Assembly (NCBI GenBank): GCA_043758025.1
Contig: JAYVOH010000030.1
Span: 1-40,234 of the forward strand
Direction of reading: 5' to 3'
From: VFKE01 sp043758025
GTDB taxonomy: Bacteria; Verrucomicrobiota; Verrucomicrobiia; Verrucomicrobiales; Verrucomicrobiaceae
Length of the DNA: 40,234 nt
Of the stretch, positions 8,126-15,725 are shown in pieces; positions within the stretch are counted from its first letter, which is position 1; each line of letters begins with the position of its first letter. The notes beneath the pieces were generated by a model. That model had not been told where the DNA came from. It worked only from the letters and a program-made list of their open reading frames with translations, and ran no database searches. A program made the position numbers and the translations under genes.

Positions 8126-9290
8126 GCGCGGCGCGCGCCGCTGCCTCCGCTGCGACATAAACTTCTCTCAAAGGCACGCCCGCATTGCGCGCCAGCGCAC
8201 GGCAGTCCTCAAACTCTGGCGCATATTTATGCCCCCCGCCAGGTAGATGCGAAACCTTCACGACCGTTTCGCCGAACTGAGTCTTCACGCGGATGCAATC
8301 GCGCGGCAGCATGCTGCGTTGCATATGCTGCTCGCGCACGCCCAGCGAACTGGTCTCGGTCAAAATTAAATTCCGCATCGCGGCCTGATCCTCGGGCTTG
8401 GCGATGACGCTGAGTGTGACGCCAGGCCGGTTCTTCTTCATCTGCACAGGCATCAAAGTCACATCCAGTGCGCCGGCTTCGAGTAAGCGCTCCATCACAT
8501 GGCCATGCAGTTCTGCGGATTGATCATCAAGATTGGTTTCGAGAACGGCGACGGTGTCTGTATCGTAGTCATTGGAATCGCTCTCGCCGATGAATACTCG
8601 AAGCAGATTCGGGATGACCAGATCCCAAGTGCCGGCGCCGTAACCGACGGCATCAAGCCGCATTGCGGGCAGCGGGCCGAAGCTGCCGGCCAGAAACTTG
8701 ATCAATGCCGCGCCTGTCGGTGTGACAAGCTCGGCGTTCACGGGCGATCCCACAATGGGCAGACCCTTGAGAATGCCGACGGTTGCGGGAGCGGGCAGTG
8801 GAATTTGGCCGTGCGCGCCCGCGATGAACCCACGACCCAGCGGCAGCGGACTGCTCACAATTCTCTGGATGCCGAGCTTGGCGATGCCGAGCAAACTGCC
8901 GACAATGTCAATGATCGCATCTTCGCCGCTGACTTCGTGCAGATGCACTTCTTCAATGGGCATACCATGAATGCGCGCCTCTTCCGCTCCAATGATGCGC
9001 ACAACTTGTAATGCCTGCGACTTCACACTTTCACTGATGCCGCTGTCTCGGATCACTCGCTCGATTTCCGGCATTGGTCTGGCGTGCGGCTGCGGGCCTA
9101 CGATTACATCCACCTTGGTCGCGGTGAATCCGTTTTTGTCCACCCGCGATGTCTCCAGCTTCCAACCGGTGATTGGCAATTTCGCCAGTTCGCTTCGCAG
9201 CCAGTCTGCATCGAGTCCCGCGTCGATCAACGCACCAAGGATCATGTCACCGCTGGCACCGGCGATGCAGTCGAAGTAGAGAGTTTTCAT
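8103..9290 (-). CDS. larC: LarC, nickel insertion protein of nickel-pincer cofactor synthesis
   Basis: 395 residues with the LarC (DUF111) hallmark N-terminus: YFDCIAGASGDMILGAL, an HLHEVSGEDAIIDIVG segment, and an ELVTPTGAAL block with TNLDDQSAE further on. In the known pathway LarC is a CTP-dependent cyclometallase that inserts nickel into pyridinium-3,5-bisthiocarboxylic acid mononucleotide, giving the nickel-pincer nucleotide (NPN) used by LarA-type racemases and epimerases. The protein is a single uninterrupted chain, unlike the frameshifted larC1/larC2 of lactobacilli. It is preceded by a hairpin repeat (9305-9364) that separates it from larB. Its stop overlaps the start of a small broken ORF. 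Confidence 0.95.
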   Translation of the reverse strand: MKTLYFDCIAGASGDMILGALIDAGLDADWLRSELAKLPITGWKLETSRVDKNGFTATKVDVIVGPQPHARPMPEIERVIRDSGISESVKSQALQVVRIIGAEEARIHGMPIEEVHLHEVSGEDAIIDIVGSLLGIAKLGIQRIVSSPLPLGRGFIAGAHGQIPLPAPATVGILKGLPIVGSPVNAELVTPTGAALIKFLAGSFGPLPAMRLDAVGYGAGTWDLVIPNLLRVFIGESDSNDYDTDTVAVLETNLDDQSAELHGHVMERLLEAGALDVTLMPVQMKKNRPGVTLSVIAKPEDQAAMRNLILTETSSLGVREQHMQRSMLPRDCIRVKTQFGETVVKVSHLPGGGHKYAPEFEDCRALARNAGVPLREVYVAAEAAARAAHERPGSH

Positions 9291-9304
9291 TTTATCTTCA
9301 CGAT

Positions 9305-9364
9305 CAGACAGAATTAACGGAATTATCTCAATTTAATAAATTCCGATCATTCAGTTAATTCTGC
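9305..9364. repeat. AT-rich hairpin repeat, copy 1 (larB-larC junction)
   Basis: CAGAATTAAC at the right end (read on the minus strand) pairs with GTTAATTCTG at the left end (10 bp), and inner GGAATT pairs with AATTCC. The element aligns with copy 2 at 24053-24122 in opposite orientation, sharing AGACARAATTAACGRAATT at one end and CATTCAGTTAATTC at the other. The stop codon of larB lies inside it, and larC starts 15 bases beyond it. It may act as an RNA stability or attenuation element between the two genes. Confidence 0.75.
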
Positions 9365-10119
9365 CTCAAATCATTCGATCCTAAAATCCGCAGCGCCAAC
9401 ACCGCAGCGCCGAAACCATTGTCAATGTTCACCACGCCAATGCCTCCGGAGCATGCATTTAGCATCGTGAGCAGCGCAGCGAATCCGCCAAGCGCCGCTC
9501 CGTAGCCCACGCTTGTCGGCACGGCGATCACCGGCGCGGCGACGATCCCCGCGAGCACGCCTGGCAGCGCGCCTTCCATGCCGGCGATGGCGATGATGAC
9601 ATTGCTCTGGCGAATCATATCTAATTTTCCCAATAGACGATGCAATCCCGCGACCCCCACATCGCGCACACGCTGGACCTTTATGCCAGCGAATTCCAGC
9701 GTCTGTGCCGCCTCCTCCGCAACGGACAAATCCGACGTGCCCGCGCAAACGACCGCGATGCTCGATAATTCGTGGCGGGGACTCATGCGACCGATTGCGA
9801 AGAGTGAAGCAATGCCGTCGTATTTTCCGTCACTGAATTCCTTCATAAGCCCGCCAGCCATTTCTGCGGACACATGTGTCGCGAGCGCGTGACCATGTGC
9901 CTTCACCAATGCGCCAAGCGCCTCCGCGACCTGCGCCACCGTCTTGCTGCGCGCGAAAACAATCTCCGGTAACCCTGTGCGAATTTCCCGATGCGTATCT
10001 GCCAGTGTCTCCGCAGCTTCGGTGAACGGCAACGTGCGCAGCTGTTCAAGCGCGGCTTCAGGCGCAAGCTGGCCGTCGGCGATTTTTCGCAGCAACTCTC
10101 GCAGTGTGTCAGCATTCAT
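9355..10119 (-). CDS. larB: LarB, carboxylase/hydrolase of nickel-pincer cofactor synthesis
   Basis: 254 residues with a C-terminal PurE-like domain, recognisable from VVCAGTSDLSVAEEA, the DVGVAGLHRLL segment, AGMEGALPGVLAG and SVGYGAALGG. LarB carboxylates nicotinic acid adenine dinucleotide at C5 and cleaves the phosphoanhydride, yielding the bis-carboxylated mononucleotide that LarE then sulfurates. Its ATG overlaps the TGA of larE (ATGA), so translation is coupled. The last residues (QN and stop) are encoded by the edge of the hairpin repeat, suggesting that insertion of that element reshaped the carboxyl end by a few residues. The length is normal. Confidence 0.95.
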   Translation of the reverse strand: MNADTLRELLRKIADGQLAPEAALEQLRTLPFTEAAETLADTHREIRTGLPEIVFARSKTVAQVAEALGALVKAHGHALATHVSAEMAGGLMKEFSDGKYDGIASLFAIGRMSPRHELSSIAVVCAGTSDLSVAEEAAQTLEFAGIKVQRVRDVGVAGLHRLLGKLDMIRQSNVIIAIAGMEGALPGVLAGIVAAPVIAVPTSVGYGAALGGFAALLTMLNACSGGIGVVNIDNGFGAAVLALRILGSNDLRQN

Positions 10120-10958
10120 GCCGTGAAGACTTCCTCGGGCGCCCTCGGGCGCGGGCGCAGCGTGGAGTTCATGCTGCCGTGACGCAGACCCTCGAGATCG
10201 AGCGTGACGAACGTCCAGCCCAGCGAACGCAATCCACCCGCGATGGTCTCGCGCTGGCGCAAAGCGTCATCCAGTTCCGAGTCCGGGACCTCGACTCGCA
10301 CCACATCGCCGTGGTGCCGCGCACGGAGTTCGTGAAAGCCAAGTGAATGCAAAAAATCCTCGGCCAGTTCCACGCGTTTGAGCAAGTCGCTCGTGACACG
10401 CGTGCCATAAGGAATGCGTGACGATAGACACGCAGCGGCGGGCTTGTCCCAATTCGGCAAACCGAGCGCACGGGCCGCATCACGCACATCTTGTTTTGAG
10501 AAATCCAATTCATTCAATGGACTGCGCACGCCGTGCTTGATCGCCGCGGCACGACCCGGGCGGATATCAAAATCATCCTCCGCGTTCATGCCATCAAGCA
10601 CGTGGGCGATACCGCGTTCATTGGCCATGCGGCGCAGCGTGGCATAGACATGGTTCTTGCAGTGAAAGCAACGGTTGGGAGCGTTGTTGCTGTATTCCGG
10701 ATCTTCTATCTCATGGGTTTCAACGACCTCGATATTCGCGCTCACCACCTTGGCGAGTGCCAGCGCATCACGACGTTCTGATTCGGGAAGACTGGGTGAT
10801 ACGGCGATGACGCCCAGCGCATTTTTTTGCAAGACATCCGCCGCCATTTTCAGCACCAGGCTGCTGTCCACTCCACCGGAAAAGGCGACGATCACACGTT
10901 CCATGCGGGCGAGGTATTCGCGCAAGCGCTCTAATTTTTCAGCGAGTTCCGTATGCAT
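10116..10958 (-). CDS. larE: LarE, sulfur transferase of nickel-pincer cofactor synthesis
   Basis: 280 residues of the PP-loop ATPase family. The pyrophosphate loop SGGVDSS is at 27-33 and SRIPYGTRV lies near 180-188. LarE adenylylates the carboxylates made by LarB and replaces them with thiocarboxylates. Three cysteines stand out: C97 and C100 in CFHC, and C177 in AACLSSR. This arrangement matches the three-cysteine LarE type reported to bind a [4Fe-4S] cluster, rather than the type that gives up a single cysteine sulfur; the assignment is inferred from residues only. The start lies 6 bases after the stop of epsI, tying the cofactor genes to the exosortase operon. Confidence 0.95.
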   Translation of the reverse strand: MHTELAEKLERLREYLARMERVIVAFSGGVDSSLVLKMAADVLQKNALGVIAVSPSLPESERRDALALAKVVSANIEVVETHEIEDPEYSNNAPNRCFHCKNHVYATLRRMANERGIAHVLDGMNAEDDFDIRPGRAAAIKHGVRSPLNELDFSKQDVRDAARALGLPNWDKPAAACLSSRIPYGTRVTSDLLKRVELAEDFLHSLGFHELRARHHGDVVRVEVPDSELDDALRQRETIAGGLRSLGWTFVTLDLEGLRHGSMNSTLRPRPRAPEEVFTA

Positions 10959-10964
10959 AGTAAT

Positions 10965-11720
10965 TCAATTTGCCACCGCCATGGGCGGCTTGTCCATGAG
11001 ACTTTTCTGGAATCTCGGCGTAAGCAGGCGGACAAATTCATCCAGCATCCGGGCGGTTTCCGCATCAGAGCGCGGACGCTCGGCAAGTTCGGCGGCGGTG
11101 AAGTTCTCCCCGGCGATGGCGAGCATGGTCACATAGGCCCAACGATGATTTACGCTGCGGAGCAGGTTGTCCCGGAGCGTAAGCCAGATGCGCGTGGCAT
11201 GACTCGGCGTGGTCACATCCGCTCCGACGAACCAATAATAATAATGCGCGCGCAGCAGCTTCGGCTTTCCGTCCGCAACGGGTTGATTTCTTTCTATGTA
11301 AAGATCGCGCACGGCAAGTTCCCGGCCCGCCCCTATTGCAATTCGGCGCGTGGCGCTGTTCAGAATCGACCAGCCCTGGCCGACGAGACAAACCTCAGGG
11401 CGATGGATGCTGCGACGCTCAGCACCACTGAGAACGATTTCACAACTAATGACATCGCGCAGATCCGGCGATGACGAATCGGTCAAATAGACCGCCTTAG
11501 CGAACTCGGTGTCGGACGGCAGGAATTTCTTCTCAACTGCATTCGCTTCATTCATGCTTTTGTCATCGTCTTTGAGTCTGTGATAAGAACCGGCCTTTTC
11601 AGGCAGCAGCATGATGACGCCGACTTCGGTGCCAACCTTGATCTCCGGCGACTTCATGCAAATGACCGCCGAGACCAAAATGAGGGCCGAGAGAATCGCA
11701 CTGCGAAAAACGGGTTTCAT
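10965..11720 (-). CDS. epsI: EpsI-domain exosortase-associated protein
   Basis: 251 residues with an N-terminal membrane or signal segment (about 5-22). The EpsI hallmark HRPEVCLVGQGW is at 106-117, with the conserved cysteine at 111, and an AHYYYWF stretch is near 180. EpsI-type proteins accompany exosortases, often as a C-terminal extension of the exosortase, and are needed for exopolysaccharide in methanolan-type systems; their biochemical role is not settled. Here it is a separate gene starting 1 base after the exosortase stop. The downstream neighbour is larE, 6 bases away. I expect it to act at the periplasmic face with the exosortase. Confidence 0.88.
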   Translation of the reverse strand: MKPVFRSAILSALILVSAVICMKSPEIKVGTEVGVIMLLPEKAGSYHRLKDDDKSMNEANAVEKKFLPSDTEFAKAVYLTDSSSPDLRDVISCEIVLSGAERRSIHRPEVCLVGQGWSILNSATRRIAIGAGRELAVRDLYIERNQPVADGKPKLLRAHYYYWFVGADVTTPSHATRIWLTLRDNLLRSVNHRWAYVTMLAIAGENFTAAELAERPRSDAETARMLDEFVRLLTPRFQKSLMDKPPMAVAN

Positions 11721-11721
11721 T

Positions 11722-12684
11722 TTAATTCTCCATCAGAGGTAGCGGGCGCTCGCGACCGCAGAATTTGTTGAGCAGTCCCTCCACCCCTTTCATGCCAGCC
11801 AGAGCCACAATGAACGTGGCGATGCCGGCAATGAAGTGGAAGGAGGAGGTGAATTCCTCGCCCTTGCCAACGGCGAAATTCTGCCCAAAAAATATGCTGG
11901 CCGCTATGAGCAAGAGGATGCGCAACATGTTCGCCAACACAGCAAGCGGCAGGCTCAAGACAAAAATCAATCCGCGTCTCAGGAAACTTCTCTGCCGAAA
12001 ATAACCGAAGAGCGCCGAGACCAGCATCAGAGCGAAAAGCGATCTCATTCCACTGCAAGGCCCGTCCACATCCAGGCGGAACCACGCGCCCTGTTCGCGG
12101 GCACTTGTCGCGGCAGAAAGAAGCGTGGTGCCATCTTGCAAGGTGGCGACGCCGATGAAGTTCAAAAACGCCGAAGTCGTGCGGACCATGATGAACCGGA
12201 GTTTGAAGGCGAGCGTTTCCTCAAGAAACAAATAGGGCCACGCGAATCCAAGCACGAACCATGCGAAGCTGACTCTCTTGAAGTGTTCCCAGCCCCAGAT
12301 CCACAACACCGCGCTGGCCACGAGAAGTTGCAGGCTGCCGAAGCCCAGATAGTAAAAATTTCCCCTGTAGCCGATCCAGAAAATGAAAAGCGCAAATGCC
12401 GAAAGTCCCAGCCCCGTCCACATCGGACGTGGTTCCAGCCCGGACAGACTTGAGCGCTGCCGCCACACGAGAAACCCGGCGATCAAGGGCGCAAGCGCTC
12501 CGTGCTGCCAGGTCGGATCCGCCCAGTAAATGGCAAGCCAGTGGCCGAGTGTCATGCGCACCGGGCCATAACCGGCGGCATACGGTAAGAGCAAGATGAC
12601 TAAGACCAGCACGGTCAAAATTACCATTGCTGACCACGGCAACCGCCTGGCAAATCCATCATCGCTTGCCGCTGTTTTGTTCAT
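11722..12684 (-). CDS. xrt: Exosortase (transmembrane cysteine protease/transpeptidase)
   Basis: 320 residues with about eight predicted membrane helices. The exosortase catalytic residues are present: Cys210 in PCSGMRSLFA, Arg255 in ANMLRILLL and His283 in FHFIAG. The family's N-terminal HG motif (WQHGALAPLI) is also there. Exosortases are thought to cut PEP-CTERM-like tails and attach proteins to the envelope, usually in exopolysaccharide loci. ATG 12684 is chosen because it overlaps the TGA of the upstream methyltransferase (ATGA); an upstream in-frame start would add 42 residues lying inside that gene. No PEP-CTERM protein is encoded in this window, so the substrate must be elsewhere. Confidence 0.92.
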   Translation of the reverse strand: MNKTAASDDGFARRLPWSAMVILTVLVLVILLLPYAAGYGPVRMTLGHWLAIYWADPTWQHGALAPLIAGFLVWRQRSSLSGLEPRPMWTGLGLSAFALFIFWIGYRGNFYYLGFGSLQLLVASAVLWIWGWEHFKRVSFAWFVLGFAWPYLFLEETLAFKLRFIMVRTTSAFLNFIGVATLQDGTTLLSAATSAREQGAWFRLDVDGPCSGMRSLFALMLVSALFGYFRQRSFLRRGLIFVLSLPLAVLANMLRILLLIAASIFFGQNFAVGKGEEFTSSFHFIAGIATFIVALAGMKGVEGLLNKFCGRERPLPLMEN

Positions 12685-13433
12685 TTTTTGAGAGGCTTCC
12701 GCGCCACAATAAACAACCGGGCACCGAACCATGACGGCAGCACCCGGCCAAGCCAGCCGATTGGTCGCGAAATGAAACCCGCCATGGCGCGTAACTTGGG
12801 ACGTCGCCACACATAAGGCAGCGCCCCCAATGTAAACGATTCACCGAAGGACTCCGCAACTTCAAAGCCCTCGCGCAACACGAAACGCCGCAACAATTTC
12901 GGATGATAGAAGCGTATATGCGGATCGCGCCACGGTGACTTGCGCGCTGTGTGCGGACTGCCTCCGGGACACCAGAATCCGGTGAGCAAAAACTCAATAC
13001 GTTGCGTCCAGAACGCAGCGTTAGGCACGCTGATCAGCGCATGACCGCCCGGCTTCAGGCAGCGAAGAATTTCCGCGAGTGCGTTCTGCGGTTCTTGCAA
13101 ATGCTCCAGCACCTCGAAGCAAATCGCCACATCGACGGAGGATTCATCAAGACTTGTTTTGCCTTCAAGAGTCAGCAATTTCACATCAAGTCCAATTCCT
13201 GCCGCCTGTTTGATGGCATTTTCAGAAATGTCAAAACCGAGATATTGCACATCCTTTTCTGTCAGCATTTTTCCGTAGCGAATGCCATCGCCGCAGCCGT
13301 AATCGAGGCAGCGCGTCCCCGGATGAAGATAGCGGATGAAGATCGCCTTCTCATCGACTGAGATCGTTCCGCTGCTCGGCGTCCATTCCTCCGGATTTTT
13401 GTCCCAATATTCCTCGTAGTATGCGTTTTTCAT
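12681..13433 (-). CDS. Class I SAM-dependent methyltransferase
   Basis: About 250 residues. Motif I is CLDYGCGDGIRYG, followed by FDISENAI, CFEVLEHLQEPQNAL and LKPGGHALISVPN, the Methyltransf_11/23 layout. ATG 13433 is preferred because a GGAG lies 8-9 bases before it; an upstream ATG at 13481 would extend into the divergent promoter region. The C-terminus (FGARLFIVARKP) is typical of methyltransferases in glycan clusters. It overlaps the exosortase start by 4 bases. The gene is the first of a minus-strand run that begins opposite a plus-strand GT9 gene, so a promoter probably lies between 13434 and 13511. Confidence 0.88.
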   Translation of the reverse strand: MKNAYYEEYWDKNPEEWTPSSGTISVDEKAIFIRYLHPGTRCLDYGCGDGIRYGKMLTEKDVQYLGFDISENAIKQAAGIGLDVKLLTLEGKTSLDESSVDVAICFEVLEHLQEPQNALAEILRCLKPGGHALISVPNAAFWTQRIEFLLTGFWCPGGSPHTARKSPWRDPHIRFYHPKLLRRFVLREGFEVAESFGESFTLGALPYVWRRPKLRAMAGFISRPIGWLGRVLPSWFGARLFIVARKPLKK

Positions 13434-13511
13434 TATGCGGCTCCAACGGCGATGCTGTCGGAGGATTTTAGGTTGCTTCATTCATCAGGCTGCACGACGC
13501 AAAGCACAGAC

Positions 13512-14531
13512 ATGAGATTGACGGTGCTCAAGGTGAATCAGCTTGGAGATAATGTGATCTTCCTGCCTGTCGTGCAGTGGCTCCAGCGTCTGCTGCCCGA
13601 CACTGAGATGACCATTGTTACCAGCCCGGTGGCCGCACCTTTGTATGAGAAATGCACTCACGGGGTGCGAGTCCTCACGGCTGATACGAAAACATTCAAC
13701 GGCTCCTGGAAACATCCGCTGAAACTGCTCGAATTTCATCGGCTCATCCGCGCCACGAAACCTGATGCCTGCCTGCTTGCGAACGACCAGGGCAACGTCG
13801 CCCACCTGCTCGCGTGGCTCAGCGGTGCGCGCGTTCGCGTGGGACCACGCGAATCGAAATGCAAATTGCGACTGCTTCTCTCCCACCAGGTTCCACTTAA
13901 TCTCGCGGATCCTGTTGCCGTGCAGAACTGGCACCTTGCCCGGGCGTTGCTGGAGACACTTGAAGTCAATTGCTCCGCCATGCCCGCCACTCCGCCGGCA
14001 CCAGATGTAAGTGCCCTGGGTGTCACATCCCGGCCTGACCAGCCCTTCGTGCTGATCCATCCGGGTGCCAGCCGCGAATACAAGCGGTGGCCGCTGGAGC
14101 GCTTCGTTGAGCTGGCGAACAAGCTGGCAGCTACGATTGAAGTTCGGTTTATCACGCAGGGTGTTATGGAGGAGCAGAGGCTGAGTCCCACAGTCCGGCA
14201 GATCAAGTCGGGGCCGCTGGAAGATTTCTTTGCGCTGATGAAACAGGCCACGCTTTTCATAGGCAACAACTCCGGCCCCATGAACATCGCTTCTGTCTGC
14301 GAAATTCCGGGAATAATTTTTAACGGTCCTTCTGCGGATCATTGGCTGCCGTTGTGGCATCGGGAAAAATTTACGATTCTCCGCGACCCCGCGCTTCCGT
14401 GCCAGCCTTGCGATAAAGGCATGGCCCCTATGAACCGTTGCACGAATGATGCGGAACCCATGGCCTGCATGATGCGGATTAGCGTAGAGTCGGCGGAGCG
14501 CATCACGCGGGAACGGCTTGGGATTTCATAA
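13512..14531 (+). CDS. GT9 family glycosyltransferase (heptosyltransferase-like)
   Basis: 339 residues. The N-terminus LTVLKVNQLGDNVIFLPVV matches the GT9 pattern, and IHPGASREYKRWP and FIGNNSGPMNIAS are the family's nucleotide-sugar binding segments. The carboxyl part has the cysteine pattern CQPC-x(9)-C-x(7)-C seen in many GT9 proteins. ATG 13512 gives the usual GT9 start; an upstream ATG at 13452 adds 20 unlikely residues. It is the only plus-strand gene in the cluster. Its stop overlaps the end of the convergent GT4 gene by 6 bases. ADP-heptose is a reasonable donor because heptose genes lie at 22466-24043. Confidence 0.9.
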   Translation: MRLTVLKVNQLGDNVIFLPVVQWLQRLLPDTEMTIVTSPVAAPLYEKCTHGVRVLTADTKTFNGSWKHPLKLLEFHRLIRATKPDACLLANDQGNVAHLLAWLSGARVRVGPRESKCKLRLLLSHQVPLNLADPVAVQNWHLARALLETLEVNCSAMPATPPAPDVSALGVTSRPDQPFVLIHPGASREYKRWPLERFVELANKLAATIEVRFITQGVMEEQRLSPTVRQIKSGPLEDFFALMKQATLFIGNNSGPMNIASVCEIPGIIFNGPSADHWLPLWHREKFTILRDPALPCQPCDKGMAPMNRCTNDAEPMACMMRISVESAERITRERLGIS

Positions 14532-15725
14532 AACGGCCGGCTTGCCAGCGAGGAGGCCGGTGGTTGCAAATTGTTTCATCATGATGTCCGCCTGGCAGGC
14601 AATGCTCAGTCGCTCACGCACGTTCTGTGCCGCGAGCGCTCCCAGCTTCGCTGCATAGTCTGGGTGATCCATGAGCATGGCCAGCGCGTTCGCAAGCGAG
14701 GCAACGTCGCGCATCGGCACCACTGCACCCGCACCTCCCAGCACCCATGGCAATGCGCCGCTCGTGGAGACGACAACGGCCTTGCCACAGGCCATCGATT
14801 CAGACACGACACGTCCGAACTGCTCCTCGAAGTCTGGTGTCGTGATGGACGGCACTGCGACCATGTCTGCGGCATTGATGAAGGCCGGCATCTCGTCGTG
14901 TGTGGCATGAAAGAAAGTTGTGCGGTCCCGCAGCCCCAGTTTTTCAATGAGCGCGTAGAGTTCACGCCCGAACGAGCTGCTTCCCGGTTCCTCACAAAGA
15001 AACTGCCACTCGCGATCCCGCAAAAGATGCAGCGCATCGACAAGCAGGGCCACACCCTTCTCCATCATGATGCGACCGAAATACGCAATCACCGGTTTGT
15101 TCAGCCCGAGCTTCGTCCGCACACGCGCGCGACTCTCGGCATCGGGATGGAACATGGAGGTCTCGACCCCGATGGGCGCGATCACGTTGCGGCCATCGTA
15201 ACCCCGACGTTTCATGCACTCCTCGACCGGCTTGCTGATGGCGAAGATGCCCGTGATGTGCGGACGGGCGCGCATGTTGGAGATACGGAGCCACCCATTG
15301 CGCAGAGCTAGTTTCCATCGGCCCGATTTGAGAGGGGCCAGAATCGAGGCGTCCAGAGTCTCGCACGCCTGCACATAGAACTGCGCGCCGTTCCTTGTGG
15401 CCCATGGGCCAATCTGCAAGGCGAGTTTGCTGTCCGGTTCCAAGTCAAGCAGCACAGCTCGCGGTTGCCGCTCGTCGAGCAGTTTGATGATGCCTTTGTA
15501 AGACCAGCGTCGCGTCGAAGATCCGGTCATACAGAGCTGCACGATTTCCGGATCGTCCTGTTCCTGCGGTTCCGGTTTGAAGACGCCGTCGTCCAGTGGA
15601 ATCTCCGCCGGGACGATGAGGACGATGTGCAATCCCCGACGGCGCAACTCGCGATACACCCAGCGGTTGACCCGGCGGTTCGCGGCGTGGGCGATGACTA
15701 GGAGATCGGGACGGCGGGGGTCCAT
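14526..15725 (-). CDS. GT4-type glycosyltransferase
   Basis: 399 residues with a GT-B fold. The N-terminal domain is less typical. The C-terminal Glycos_transf_1 domain begins VIAYFGRIMMEKGVALLVDAL and contains VAVPSITTPDFEEQFGRVVSESMACGKAVVVS, where the acidic ExxxxxxxE donor-binding motif is seen. An LDLEPDSKLALQ segment lies in the N-terminal half. It probably adds one sugar to a lipid-linked glycan at the cytoplasmic membrane. The start overlaps the end of the upstream GT4 gene by 28 bases, and the end overlaps the convergent GT9 stop by 6 bases. Confidence 0.9.
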   Translation of the reverse strand: MDPRRPDLLVIAHAANRRVNRWVYRELRRRGLHIVLIVPAEIPLDDGVFKPEPQEQDDPEIVQLCMTGSSTRRWSYKGIIKLLDERQPRAVLLDLEPDSKLALQIGPWATRNGAQFYVQACETLDASILAPLKSGRWKLALRNGWLRISNMRARPHITGIFAISKPVEECMKRRGYDGRNVIAPIGVETSMFHPDAESRARVRTKLGLNKPVIAYFGRIMMEKGVALLVDALHLLRDREWQFLCEEPGSSSFGRELYALIEKLGLRDRTTFFHATHDEMPAFINAADMVAVPSITTPDFEEQFGRVVSESMACGKAVVVSTSGALPWVLGGAGAVVPMRDVASLANALAMLMDHPDYAAKLGALAAQNVRERLSIACQADIMMKQFATTGLLAGKPAVL

